NCBI GenBank assembly: GCA_964450865.1
Contig: CAYVHB010000001.1
Location: forward strand, 1-64,000
Origin: CAYVHB01 sp964450865
Lineage (GTDB): Bacteria; Bacillota; Clostridia; Saccharofermentanales; UBA5734
Length of the DNA stretch: 64,000 nt
Direction: 5' to 3'
A program made the translations under genes and the position numbers. Shown in pieces: positions 35,104 through 44,804 of the stretch (its first letter is position 1; every line of letters starts with the position of its first letter). The notes beneath the pieces were generated by a model. That model did not search any database and had not been told where the DNA came from. It saw only the letters and a list, made by a program, of their open reading frames with translations.

Positions 35104-36744
35104 TCAGGCCGGACGCTGCCGGCCTGGCGAGAACCGGCGCCGGAGACGGCTGAGCAGGGTCGTGACAATCCCGGCTTCCGGCAAATTGATCGAATAAGCC
35201 GCCAGCACATAAGTCGCCAGGCCAGCTATCGACCGGATACCGAGCCAGGCCAGCTGCCAGACCTTGCCGGCCGGTTCGAACGGCAGGACATTCAGGGCCA
35301 TGATGATCAGGATCAAGGTGCTCGCGCAAAACGACAGCTTGATGTAATAGGGACTGATACGGCGCGGCGCGGCTGCCGGCAGATGGCGCCGATAAAGGAA
35401 AAACAGCAGGATGGCACTGATAAAACTGGTCAGGGTGTAAGCCAGGGAAAGGCCGCTGATATCCATCCGGAAAACGCGCAGGGCCAGCAGGCAGAAGAGC
35501 GGATTGAGCAGGAGGGTCACAATACCGATGAACAGGGTGATTTTGGTCATCCTTCGGGCATAAAAGGCCTGGTTGGTAATAAAAACCACGGTCTGGGCCA
35601 CCATCGCCAGACAGTACCAGCGCAGGATGCTGGCTGCCGTGCCGACCTGTTCATTCGAATAACTCTGTCCCCACTGGAAAATAGCCCGGATGACATCCTG
35701 CTGCATGACCAGGAATATCGCGGCCGCCGGCACAATCAGGAACAGGGCGCGGCGCAGGCTCGAGGTATACAGCCGCCGGCAGCCATCATAATCGCGGACG
35801 GCGTACTGGCCGGCCAGCGAAGGCAGCATGACATTGCCGATTGCCACGGCGATAATGCCATAAGGCAGCTGCCAGGTGGTGGCCGCGTTGCGCAGCGAGG
35901 TGGCTGCGCCGGGAAACTGATTGGCAAAAGCGGTCAGGATGATGGTATTGATCTGGACAATCGAGCCGGACGCCAGCGTCGGCAAGGCCAGCCGCACCAG
36001 TCTCCGGAAGCCCCGGTCCTGCAGGTCCAAAGAAAACACGTAGTTGCGAAACTCCTTGCGGGCCATGATCAGCTGCAGGACAAAATAAACGGCAGCGGCC
36101 GCCATGACACCCGTTGCCACCCGCACTGCACCTGTGCCGGTCTTGCTGCCGAGGAAAATCATCGCCAGGACAACGCAGATATTGTACACAGTCGGTCCGA
36201 ACGAGGTGGAACTGAACTTGCGATAGGCATTGAGAATGCCGATGCACAAGGCAGCCATCATCATGAACAGAACCTGCGGGAAAAGAGCCCGCGTCACGCG
36301 GACAGCCAGGCTGGTGATCTCGGCCGATTTGCCCTGATTATACAAGCCGATCAGGGCCGGAGCCAGCAGTTCGCCTGCGACGACAGCCAGGATCATGACC
36401 AGCGCGGCGACGTTGACAAAGATGCTGACACTGCGCCAGCCGCGGCGGGTCTGGCGTTGTTCGATGGCGGCCGCCAGCGATGGTGTGATGGCGGCCTGGA
36501 TCGCGCCGCCAATCAGCAGCTGATAAAAAAGATCGGGGATCTGGAAACCGATGATATAGGCATCGGAAACAACGCCATAGCCAAGGACCGGGGCAATCAG
36601 GATCTCCCGCAGGTGACCGCTGACTTTGCTCAGCAGCAGTCCGATCATCATGATGACCGTAGCCAGCGTCAGATTATGAGCTTTGCGCACCGCCGGCGAC
36701 GCCGGTAGCCTGGCCGGGCGATTGGCTACAGGTGATGGTTTCAC
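35104..36744 (-). CDS. murJ: Lipid II flippase MurJ
   Basis: MurJ (MviN) moves lipid II across the membrane for peptidoglycan synthesis. The 546-residue protein has about 14 hydrophobic segments. Family motifs include LLSKVSGHLREILIA at the first helix, SDAYIIGFQIPDLFYQLLIGGAI, and ALFPQVLFMMM. The start is GTG 36744, with AGGAAGG about 11 bases upstream. It lies 90 bases downstream of cinA and ends about 230 bases before recA, which has its own promoter. Confidence 0.93.
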   Translation of the reverse strand: MKPSPVANRPARLPASPAVRKAHNLTLATVIMMIGLLLSKVSGHLREILIAPVLGYGVVSDAYIIGFQIPDLFYQLLIGGAIQAAITPSLAAAIEQRQTRRGWRSVSIFVNVAALVMILAVVAGELLAPALIGLYNQGKSAEITSLAVRVTRALFPQVLFMMMAALCIGILNAYRKFSSTSFGPTVYNICVVLAMIFLGSKTGTGAVRVATGVMAAAAVYFVLQLIMARKEFRNYVFSLDLQDRGFRRLVRLALPTLASGSIVQINTIILTAFANQFPGAATSLRNAATTWQLPYGIIAVAIGNVMLPSLAGQYAVRDYDGCRRLYTSSLRRALFLIVPAAAIFLVMQQDVIRAIFQWGQSYSNEQVGTAASILRWYCLAMVAQTVVFITNQAFYARRMTKITLFIGIVTLLLNPLFCLLALRVFRMDISGLSLAYTLTSFISAILLFFLYRRHLPAAAPRRISPYYIKLSFCASTLILIIMALNVLPFEPAGKVWQLAWLGIRSIAGLATYVLAAYSINLPEAGIVTTLLSRLRRRFSPGRQRPA

Positions 36745-36834
36745 GTATGCAACGACCTTCCTATTATTCCGCTTGATACGCAGCCGGCCGGGTCAGGCCA
36801 GCAGGCTGTTTCTATTGATTCACAGCCAGCCAGT

Positions 36835-38094
36835 TCAGGTCAGCAGGGTCTGCCTGGCCAGGTCAAAGGCCTGCAAGGTGGCAACCTTGCGGATGCGGGC
36901 CCGGTTGCCGGCCAGCTGCAGGCGCCGGGTCGTTACACCGTCAGCGGTTGCGGCGGCCAGCCAGACCAGTCCGACCGGTTTTTCCGCTGAACCGCCATCC
37001 GGACCGGCAATTCCGGTAATGGCCACAGCCAGATCCGTATTAAAGACATCACGACAACCTGTCGCCATTGCTATGGCACATGCTTCGCTTACAGCGCCTT
37101 CCCTGGCTATAATTTCGCCAGGAACATGCAGAATTGCCTCTTTTATTGAATTATCGTAGGCAACGACGCCACCTTTGAAAACAGCCGACGCCCCGGGGTG
37201 TTCGGCAAGTGTTGCCGCAGCCAGCCCGGCTGTACACGACTCGGCGAAACTGATTGTATAGCCAGATTCAGCGAGCAGGTCCATCACGACCTGCGGCATG
37301 GTTCTTTCGCCGATCTCATAGATATAACGGCCGATCCGCCGATCGATTTCAGCCAGCAAGGGCAATGTGTTGTCCGGTTCGTCATCGTCGTGAATGAGCT
37401 GGGTCACGCGAAACATGACCTCACCCTCCGAGGCATAAGGGGCCAGTGTCGGATTTTCCTGGCGGTCGATCAGGTCTTTCAATTCGGTCTCGGCTGCTGA
37501 CTCACCGATCCCGATCATGCGGATAAAGTGATGACGGAAGCGGGTACTGGTTTTTCGCTCCAGATAGGGGGCGGCTGATTCGCTGAACATCAGATGCATT
37601 TCCGAGGGCGGGCCCGGCAGCAGGATCATGACTTTGGGCTGGCCGGACCAGGTGAATTCGAGGATTGCCCCGGGCGCCGTACCGTTATGATTGGGCATGA
37701 TGATGGCACCTTCCGGCAGCATCGCCTGTTTCCAGATGTTGGCAGATACATTGCAGCGTCCCACCCGCTTGAAATAATCGGCGATGGCCGACCGGCTGGG
37801 CTCGTGCATGACCATCGGCTTGTCAATCAGGCTGGCGGCAACGGCCATGGTCAGGTCATCGGCCGTCGGGCCCAGGCCTCCCGTCACGACAATCAGGTCG
37901 GAGCGGGCCGCGCTCTGCTGCATGGCGGCCAGGACTCGCTCAGGATTGTCGCCGACCACCGTCTGGTAGTACGAGCTGATCCCGAGCAGCGTCAGCTGGC
38001 GGGCCAGCCAGGCGGCATTGGTGTTGACGATCTGCCCGATCAGCAGTTCGGTTCCCACACATAGGATTTCCCCGCTTTTGATTGTATTTTCCAT
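36835..38094 (-). CDS. cinA: CinA: competence/damage-inducible protein with nicotinamide-nucleotide amidase domain
   Basis: The 419 residues comprise an N-terminal MoCF/MoaB-like domain (GEILCVGTELLIGQIVNTNA, VVTGGLGPTADDLT) and a C-terminal PncC domain (SFAESCTAGLAAATLAEHPG, ITGIAGPDGGSAEKPVG). Such two-domain proteins act as NMN deamidase and ADP-ribose pyrophosphatase, and cinA is often co-transcribed with recA in Gram-positives. Here murJ lies between cinA and recA, and recA has its own promoter, so the link is looser. GGGAG precedes the ATG by four bases. Confidence 0.94.
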   Translation of the reverse strand: MENTIKSGEILCVGTELLIGQIVNTNAAWLARQLTLLGISSYYQTVVGDNPERVLAAMQQSAARSDLIVVTGGLGPTADDLTMAVAASLIDKPMVMHEPSRSAIADYFKRVGRCNVSANIWKQAMLPEGAIIMPNHNGTAPGAILEFTWSGQPKVMILLPGPPSEMHLMFSESAAPYLERKTSTRFRHHFIRMIGIGESAAETELKDLIDRQENPTLAPYASEGEVMFRVTQLIHDDDEPDNTLPLLAEIDRRIGRYIYEIGERTMPQVVMDLLAESGYTISFAESCTAGLAAATLAEHPGASAVFKGGVVAYDNSIKEAILHVPGEIIAREGAVSEACAIAMATGCRDVFNTDLAVAITGIAGPDGGSAEKPVGLVWLAAATADGVTTRRLQLAGNRARIRKVATLQAFDLARQTLLT

Positions 38095-38162
38095 ATTTCT
38101 CCCTTATGGATCCTCATCCATGCGATCTGCATCACTGATCATCTGTATGCCCAGGGGAGCAA

Positions 38163-39029
38163 TCAGAAATGAAAGGGAATGTTTTCCAGACGGCCGAACG
38201 CCAGGCAGGTATTTTTCAGCAGCATGGCGATCGTCATCGGTCCGACGCCGCCGGGTACCGGGGTAATCGCCGATGCCAGGTCGCAAACATTGGCATAGTC
38301 CACATCACCGACCAGTTTGCCGGCGTCATTGCGGGTGATCCCGACGTCGATGACCACGGCACCGGGCCTGATGAAATCAGCGGTAATGAAATGGGGCTTG
38401 CCAAGGGCGGCAATCAGGATATCGGCCTCACGGCACAGTGCCGGCAGGTCGCGGGTCCTGGAATGGGCGATTGTGACGGTCGCGTGCTCACGCAGCATCA
38501 GCTGGGCGACCGGCTTGCCGACGATATTGCTGCGGCCGACAATCACGCAACGCCGGCCGACAAGGGGAATCTCATAGGCCTTGAGCATTTCGAGAACCCC
38601 GGCTGGCGTGCAGGAAACCAGGCAGTCGCGGCCAATCGAGAGCAGGCCGACGTTGACCGGATGAAAACCGTCGACATCCTTGTCTGGACGGATCGAATTG
38701 ATAATCGTGAAATCATTGATCTGGGCCGGTACAGGCAGCTGGCACAAAATGCCATGAACATTCGGATCGTTATTCAGGGCCTCAATCAATTCAAGCAGTT
38801 CGGCCTGCGTTGCGCCGGCATCCAGGTGATAGCCAAAGGAACGCACACCGATCTCTTCGCAGGCCTTCTTCTTGTTATTGACATAAACGGAAGAAGCCGC
38901 GTCCTCGCCAACCTGGATAACGGCCAGGCCGGGTCTTTTCCCATAAGCATCATAAACCCGGCCGACTTCTGTCGCCAGCCGGGCGCGGATCTGGGCAGCC
39001 AGTTCCTTGCCCCGAATAATGGTTGTCAT
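38163..39029 (-). CDS. folD: Bifunctional methylenetetrahydrofolate dehydrogenase/cyclohydrolase
   Basis: FolD interconverts 5,10-methylene-THF and 10-formyl-THF, connecting the glyA product to purine synthesis. The 288 residues carry the catalytic YVNNKKKACEEIG (Y and K), the block GILCQLPVPAQI, the folate-side PDKDVDGFHPVN, the NADP-site GRSNIVGKP, and the C-terminal TPVPGGVGPMTIAMLL. ATG 39029 is supported by AGGAGG eight bases upstream; earlier in-frame codons are not. Two imperfect 22-base repeats lie at 39073-39114. Confidence 0.97.
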   Translation of the reverse strand: MTTIIRGKELAAQIRARLATEVGRVYDAYGKRPGLAVIQVGEDAASSVYVNNKKKACEEIGVRSFGYHLDAGATQAELLELIEALNNDPNVHGILCQLPVPAQINDFTIINSIRPDKDVDGFHPVNVGLLSIGRDCLVSCTPAGVLEMLKAYEIPLVGRRCVIVGRSNIVGKPVAQLMLREHATVTIAHSRTRDLPALCREADILIAALGKPHFITADFIRPGAVVIDVGITRNDAGKLVGDVDYANVCDLASAITPVPGGVGPMTIAMLLKNTCLAFGRLENIPFHF

Positions 39030-39072
39030 GAAGGTGTCCTCCTCAGGCGAAATCTTGTTTCTGACATATACC

Positions 39073-39114
39073 ATGCCAATCATGGATAAATACATTGCAA
39101 ATCATGGACAAATA
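39073..39114. repeat. Two imperfect 22-base direct repeats upstream of folD
   Basis: Bases 39073-39092 and 39095-39114 agree at 17 of 20 positions, with a shared core AATCATGGAYAAATA. The period is 22 bases. They lie 44-85 bases before folD, where a promoter would be expected, but I found only a weak extended -10 (TGGTATATG) beside them. Confidence 0.5.
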
Positions 39115-39184
39115 ATCAAGCCTGGCAGCCATTGCCGATCAACAAGCGGGTTTGATGGCACGTATTGACCAGTCACACAGCCAA

Positions 39185-41377
39185 TCAGGTCGCAGGTCCG
39201 CGTCTTCTTCGGCCCTGCGAGCCGGACGAACCGCGAACGGTCTTTTCTGGCTGACCGGCTGGCAATCCCGGGCGCCCCCGTGCAGCCTGGTCCGCCGGCT
39301 GCCGGCCGGCCGGTTTGGGCCCGGACCTGGACGCGGTGCCGGCCACGGCTGCCGGAGCAGCAGACTGGTCCGCCGGCTGCCGGCCGTCAGATCGGGTCCC
39401 GCCGGACCCGGATGCCGGCTTGCCAGCCGTTTTGTCCCGCGCCCGGCGAAAATCCGGTGTAATCAGTCCCCGCGGGCCATGACTGACCAGGTCCAGGCGC
39501 CCGGCCCTTGCCAGGGCCTCCCGGACGAGCTGGCGGTTCTCCGGCCGCGAAAACTGCAGCAGGGCCCGCTGCAGGATCTTTTCCTTTTCATCCGGTACAT
39601 AGACCGGCTCAAGCGTCAGCGGGTCCAGGCCGGTGTGATACATCGTCGTCGAAACCGTGCCCGGGGTGGGATAAAAATCCTGGACCTGTTCAGGCAGGAC
39701 CCGGTTGGCCTTGATATAAAGCGCCAGCTCAATCGCCTGGTCCAGGGTGCAGCCGGGATGACCCGATATCAGGTAGGGCACCAGGTACTGCTTGCGGCCC
39801 AGGCGGGCATTGATCGCCGCGTACCGCTCCCGGAACCGGGCATAAACCTCGGGACCGGGCTTGCCCATAGCCTGCAGCACAGCCGGGCTGATATGCTCGG
39901 GGGCTACCTTCAGCTGGCCGCTGACATGATGCTCACAAAGTTCATCAAGAAAAGAACTGTGTTCATCCATCAGGCAGTAATCAAATCGTATTCCGGAACG
40001 GATGAAGACCTTTTTTACGCCGTCGAGCTGGCGCAGCTGACGCAGGATGTGCAGGTAGGACGAATGGTCAACTTTCAGGGCCGGGCAAGGCTCGGGATAA
40101 AGACAGCGGCGGTGCTTGCAGACTCCGCCCTGTTCCTGGCGCTGGCAGGCCGGCTCGAAAAAATTGGCGGTCGGCCCGCCGACATCGTGAATATAGCCCT
40201 TGAAATCGGGGTGGGCGATCAGCTGGCGGGCTTCCGCCAGGATCGAGGCATCGCTGCGCCGGGAAACAATGCGGCCCTGGTGAAAGGTAATGGCACAGAA
40301 ATTGCAGCCGCCATAACAGCCGCGGTGGCTATTGATGCTGAACTGCACCTCGGACAGGGACGGTACGCCACCCTGGGCCGCGTATTGCGGATGCCAGGCC
40401 CGGGTGAAGGGCAAGGCATAGATCCGGTCCAGTTCCCGGGTGGTCAGCGGCTGTTGCGGCGGATTCTGCACCAGGTAGCGGTTGCTGTGCCGCTGGATCA
40501 GCGTCTTGCCGCTGGCCGGATCCTGCTCTTCGTATTGCAGGCGAAAGGCAACGGCATAAGCCAGGCGGTCGGCTGCCGTTTCATCATAGGACGGCAGCAT
40601 GATGAACTGGCTATCCTGGGGACAGGGATTTTTCAGCAGCGCGGCCTTCGACCGGCTTGCTGGCTGCAGCAGAAAATCACCCTGGCTGGCGATAAAGCCG
40701 GCGCAGTCACCCGGCAGCTGGTCTGGCCGGGCCAGGACACAGGTGCCGCGGATCCGATTGATGCGCCGCGGCTCGACGCCCTTGGCCAGCAGGTCGGCTA
40801 CGGCCAGCAAAGGCTTTTCACCCATGCCGTAGACCAGGATATCGGCACGGCTGTCCTGCAGGATGCTGCGCCGCACCTGGCCTGACCAGTAGTCATAATG
40901 GGCAAAACGGCGCAGGCTCGCTTCGACCCCGCCAATCACGAGGGCGATATCGCCGAACTGTTCGCGGACCATGTTGCAGTAACGGATCAGGGCCCGGTCC
41001 GGGCGCCGGCCACCGGCACCGCCCGCCGAATAACGGTCATCCGAGCGGCGCTTGCGGGCGGCTGTATAATTATCAACCATTGAATCAACCACACCGGATG
41101 AGACCAGCACGCCAAAACGCGGCCGGCCCATCTTCTGCAGGCTATGGGGGTCGTCCTGGGCCGGCTGGGCGATGATGCCGACCCGATAACCGGCCGACTC
41201 CAGCAGCCGCCCCAGCAAAGCCACGCCAAAACTGGGATGGTCGACATAGGCGTCGCCACTGACAAATAAAAAGTCCAGCTCATCCCAGCCGCGGTCCTGC
41301 ATATCCTGCTCATTAACTGGCAAAAACGCCATCTGTCCGGATTTCCTCATTTCTGTAAAAAGCTGCCGGTTCCTCAC
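39185..41377 (-). CDS. YgiQ family radical-SAM protein
   Basis: The 730-residue protein matches the large YgiQ radical-SAM family, whose reaction is unknown. The B12-binding-like N-terminal part has FLFVSGDAYVDHPSFG, and the radical-SAM cysteines are C354, C358 and C361 (SHRGCYGGCNFCAI). Further cysteines in KHRRCLYPEPCPALKV suggest an extra metal site. Residues from about 650 on form a Gly/Ala/Arg/Pro-rich tail with the unit GRQPADQ twice. GTG 41377 overlaps the ftsK stop as GTGA, which suggests coupling; ATG 41332, with GAGGA upstream, is an alternative start. Confidence 0.87.
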   Translation of the reverse strand: MRNRQLFTEMRKSGQMAFLPVNEQDMQDRGWDELDFLFVSGDAYVDHPSFGVALLGRLLESAGYRVGIIAQPAQDDPHSLQKMGRPRFGVLVSSGVVDSMVDNYTAARKRRSDDRYSAGGAGGRRPDRALIRYCNMVREQFGDIALVIGGVEASLRRFAHYDYWSGQVRRSILQDSRADILVYGMGEKPLLAVADLLAKGVEPRRINRIRGTCVLARPDQLPGDCAGFIASQGDFLLQPASRSKAALLKNPCPQDSQFIMLPSYDETAADRLAYAVAFRLQYEEQDPASGKTLIQRHSNRYLVQNPPQQPLTTRELDRIYALPFTRAWHPQYAAQGGVPSLSEVQFSINSHRGCYGGCNFCAITFHQGRIVSRRSDASILAEARQLIAHPDFKGYIHDVGGPTANFFEPACQRQEQGGVCKHRRCLYPEPCPALKVDHSSYLHILRQLRQLDGVKKVFIRSGIRFDYCLMDEHSSFLDELCEHHVSGQLKVAPEHISPAVLQAMGKPGPEVYARFRERYAAINARLGRKQYLVPYLISGHPGCTLDQAIELALYIKANRVLPEQVQDFYPTPGTVSTTMYHTGLDPLTLEPVYVPDEKEKILQRALLQFSRPENRQLVREALARAGRLDLVSHGPRGLITPDFRRARDKTAGKPASGSGGTRSDGRQPADQSAAPAAVAGTASRSGPKPAGRQPADQAARGRPGLPAGQPEKTVRGSSGSQGRRRRGPAT
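39287..39385. repeat. In-frame direct repeat in the ygiQ tail
   Basis: A 21-base sequence beginning CTGGTCCGCCGGCTGCCGGC occurs at 39287-39307 and again at 39365-39385. The shift of 78 bases equals 26 codons, so the repeat is in frame and encodes the doubled GRQPADQ in the disordered C-terminal tail. Confidence 0.7.
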
Positions 41378-44300
41378 ATGACATCGTCTCGGGTGCCCAG
41401 GCTGTCTTTCATCTGCATCTCCATCAGCTGCGGCAAGGTGACGAGGACCTTGCGCGGCTTGCTGCCTTCAAAGCCGCCGATGTAACCAAGCTCATGCATG
41501 CGGTCAATCAGGCGGGCAGCCCGCGGATAACCGACTGTCATGCGCCGCTGCAGCAAGGACACCGAGGCATAGCCGGTCTCGACGCAGATGCGCAGGGCCT
41601 GCGGCAGCAATTCATCCTGGTCGTTGTCATCTTCCTTTTTTCCATTGCCTGATGGTGTATGGATGGCATCGGCGATGGCCTGGTCGTAATTGGCCGCGTA
41701 ACGCTGCTTGAAATAGTTTATCACAGACTCGACCTCGGCGTCTGTCACAAATGCGCCCTGGCCGCGAATCGGCTTGGCGGCACTTTGCGGATAATAAAGC
41801 ATGTCACCTTTGCCCAGCAGCTTTTCGGCACCGGCCATATCCAGGATCGTGCGCGAGTCGACCTGTGAAGCGACAGCAAAAGCCACCCGGGAGGGTATAT
41901 TGGCCTTGATCACGCCGGTGATCACATCAACGGACGGGCGCTGGGTAGCGATGATCAGGTGAATACCGGCCGCGCGGGCCATGGCGGTCAGGCGGGCAAT
42001 GGCGTCTTCAACCTCGGTGGGCGTGGTGGCCATCAGGTCGGACAGCTCATCGATGACCAGCAAGATCAGGGGCAGCTGCTCTTCTTCCTCATCATCCAGC
42101 CCCAGGCCCAATGAGGCATTGTAAGAACTGATGTCACGAACCGCCTTCTGGGCAAACAGGGTATAGCGGCGCAGCATTTCATTGACTGCCCACAACAGCA
42201 GGCTGGCGGCCTTTTTCGGGTCAGTGACCACTGGCTGCAGCAAATGCGGTATGCCATTATAAACATTGAGTTCAACGACTTTCGGGTCAATCATCAGCAA
42301 CTTGACTTTTTCCGGATTAGCCTTGTAAAGAATGCTGATCAGGATGGAATTGATGCAGACCGACTTGCCGGAACCGGTCGATCCGGCGATCAGCAGGTGG
42401 GGCATGCGCGCCAGGTCACAAAGAATCGGATTGCCCTGGATATCACGGCCAATGGCAGCAGTCAGGGGCGAGGCGGCATTGAGAAAATCCGATGACTCCA
42501 GCAAGCCGCGCAGCAGGACCGGCACCGTCTCCTTGTTGGGAATCTCGATGCCGATGGCCGACTTGCCGGGGATTGGTGCTTCAATACGCACACCCATGGC
42601 AGCCAGGTTGAGCGCGATATCATCGGCCAGATTGACAATCCGGCTGACCTTGACGCCCGGCCCGGGTGTCAGTTCAAAGCGGGTAATCGTCGGGCCAGTT
42701 GTAAAATTGACAACATGCGCTTCGATGCCAAAGCTGGCCAGCGTGGTCTCCAGCTTGGACCCGAGGGCCTGGATCATGCCCTGGTTGCGGCTGCTCTGCT
42801 GCTGGTTGTCTTCGCGCAGCAAGGTGATGGGCGGCGCCATGAAGGCGGGCGTCCGGGACTGTGGTTCGGAGGGGATCGGCCCGATTTTGCGCGGTCCGTT
42901 AAAATCAGCTGGCGCTGCGTCGCCGCGGTCGGTCCACTGGCCCCGGCCAAAGTGATCCTGAGCCGGATTATTATCGTCGTTTCCCATATCCGCAACGTCG
43001 GTTGCCGCTTTCGCGCAATCGGCTGCGCCAATCGCGCTGTCGGGCGCACCGGCTGCGCTGACCGCACTGCCAGGTGTTCCGGCAGTACCACTGGTGTGCT
43101 CAGTCGGCCCGGTTGAACCGACAGTCTCAGGCCTCACCTGATCAGTCTCTCCGCCAGCCCGATCGTTTGCCAAACCGGAACAGCCGTTCAAGACATCCAT
43201 TGCGGCGACATCAGGCGCGGCTCCGGACGTAACGGCTGCCGAAGCGATTGCTGTGACAGGCGCGGCAGCCCCGTCGGCTGCCATATCCGGATCATGGGCC
43301 AGCGGCGCAGCCAGGTCCGCGGTTGCCGTGATCGGCCCCACAGGGCGGTCTTTTGCGTGACCGGCTGCGTCAGGCGGGACAGGCGGGACAGGCGGGACAG
43401 GCTGAAAACGGGATGTATCCGGTGTTACCAGGCGCCGGGCGTATTCCGGACCGGTACTGACAGCCGCTGAATCCGCGGCAGCCGGTTGCTGCGACGGCCG
43501 ACTGGCATCATTGGGCAGACTTCCTTTTTCACGTCCCTCTTGAACATTTTTCTCCTGATAACTTCGGTTTTCCGCATAACCCTGTTCCGGATAGCCTCTC
43601 TCCCGATCATTCCGGTTTTCCGGACGGTAACCATCCGGGGCATTTCTATCCTGATAGCCGCCATAAGAGATCGTGCCATATTCCAGCGGGCTGGCTGCAG
43701 CGGCTGGCTGGCCAGACGCACCCGCCGCCGGGCCAATGGTGAAGAAACCGCCGTTCTCCACAGGAGAAGGCTGCAAAAAAGCAGGAATATCCGAAACATC
43801 GCCATTTTGAACCGGACCGCCGTTTGTTGAACGGTCCCGTCTCGATCCGGCGGTCTCCGCACCGTTATCCTTGTGGCCGCGCCAGAAATTGCGCCAGCCT
43901 TCGACCAGCGAAGAACGATATCTGCCGTCAGGCGACGCAGCCTGACCGGGAACTGACTGCTCAGAACCAGGGCCCGCCGCAGCCGCCCGCTCCTCAGCAG
44001 CCGAGCCCTGCAGCGGGATATCAAACTGACTGGCATCAAGCGGCCGGGTGCGCGGAGCATCGGCCAGGGGTGCGGGCGACAATGCCTCCGCCTGGCCGAT
44101 GCCCGTTGCCGGATCAGGCAGCCGCTGGGCAGCAGTACGCCGTGACCGGGGCTGACGCTGCTTTTGCCTTCTGCTCCAGGATGTGCGCACAGCCTGGTCG
44201 ACCCGGCTGCCGGTCCGCTGGATGACCCGCGCCGTCCGGTTGATGGCATGGCTGTAGGATACGTTAAACAGCAAGACAATCAGGGACAAGATCAGGGCCA

Positions 44301-44802
44301 TGTCGACAATCAGTGCCCCTGTCCGGGCCGCTACCGTCATCAGGGCCAGGGCCAGGATGCCACCCAGCAGGCCGCCTGTTAAAGCCGGACCGTGCTGGCT
44401 GATCAGCGCCGGATCAATACCGCTGCGCCACAAGGTTCGCAGGGCCATCCCCGCTGACAATCGTCCCTGGCTGTCGATTGACAGGGCCTCGAAGGCCGCG
44501 GGATTGACTGTGAACAAATGCAGCAGGGTCGAAGTTGTCATCATCAGGAGCAGGACATACGTAAAGCGCATCCAGGTCACCCGCAGATGCGATTCCAGGA
44601 AGTAGTCCAGGCACATGTAAACAAACAGGACCGGAAGCGCCCAGGCGACGACACCCAGCAGGCCGAAGCCGGCATCGCGCAACAGCTCGCCCAGTTGTCC
44701 GGCCCGGTTGGGCAGGTAATACGCCAGGGCCAGGATCAGGGCGGTGGCCAGGTAAAAGACGCCATAGATTTCGCGTTTGTGGTCAACGGGGACTTTACCC
44801 AC
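41374..44802 (-). CDS. ftsK: DNA translocase FtsK/SpoIIIE with an unusually long linker
   Basis: FtsK pumps DNA during division and, as SpoIIIE, into forespores. The 1142 residues divide into an N-terminal membrane part with four or five hydrophobic segments (about 10-195), a very long Ala/Pro/Gly/Asp/Glu-rich linker (about 200-690), the alpha-beta motor (about 700-1050) with Walker A STGSGKS near residue 807, and the gamma winged-helix domain (about 1070-1130) that reads KOPS/SRS sites. Most Gram-positive homologues have about 750-900 residues; the excess is all linker. The start is GTG 44802, two bases after the NUDIX stop, with AAGGTG upstream. Confidence 0.94.
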   Translation of the reverse strand: MGKVPVDHKREIYGVFYLATALILALAYYLPNRAGQLGELLRDAGFGLLGVVAWALPVLFVYMCLDYFLESHLRVTWMRFTYVLLLMMTTSTLLHLFTVNPAAFEALSIDSQGRLSAGMALRTLWRSGIDPALISQHGPALTGGLLGGILALALMTVAARTGALIVDMALILSLIVLLFNVSYSHAINRTARVIQRTGSRVDQAVRTSWSRRQKQRQPRSRRTAAQRLPDPATGIGQAEALSPAPLADAPRTRPLDASQFDIPLQGSAAEERAAAAGPGSEQSVPGQAASPDGRYRSSLVEGWRNFWRGHKDNGAETAGSRRDRSTNGGPVQNGDVSDIPAFLQPSPVENGGFFTIGPAAGASGQPAAAASPLEYGTISYGGYQDRNAPDGYRPENRNDRERGYPEQGYAENRSYQEKNVQEGREKGSLPNDASRPSQQPAAADSAAVSTGPEYARRLVTPDTSRFQPVPPVPPVPPDAAGHAKDRPVGPITATADLAAPLAHDPDMAADGAAAPVTAIASAAVTSGAAPDVAAMDVLNGCSGLANDRAGGETDQVRPETVGSTGPTEHTSGTAGTPGSAVSAAGAPDSAIGAADCAKAATDVADMGNDDNNPAQDHFGRGQWTDRGDAAPADFNGPRKIGPIPSEPQSRTPAFMAPPITLLREDNQQQSSRNQGMIQALGSKLETTLASFGIEAHVVNFTTGPTITRFELTPGPGVKVSRIVNLADDIALNLAAMGVRIEAPIPGKSAIGIEIPNKETVPVLLRGLLESSDFLNAASPLTAAIGRDIQGNPILCDLARMPHLLIAGSTGSGKSVCINSILISILYKANPEKVKLLMIDPKVVELNVYNGIPHLLQPVVTDPKKAASLLLWAVNEMLRRYTLFAQKAVRDISSYNASLGLGLDDEEEEQLPLILLVIDELSDLMATTPTEVEDAIARLTAMARAAGIHLIIATQRPSVDVITGVIKANIPSRVAFAVASQVDSRTILDMAGAEKLLGKGDMLYYPQSAAKPIRGQGAFVTDAEVESVINYFKQRYAANYDQAIADAIHTPSGNGKKEDDNDQDELLPQALRICVETGYASVSLLQRRMTVGYPRAARLIDRMHELGYIGGFEGSKPRKVLVTLPQLMEMQMKDSLGTRDDVM
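43376..43402. repeat. Three perfect copies of GGGACAGGC inside the ftsK linker
   Basis: The 9-base unit repeats three times in tandem and encodes PVPPVPPVPP on the minus strand. It is a small in-frame minisatellite that could vary in copy number. Confidence 0.8.
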
Positions 44803-44804
44803 AA

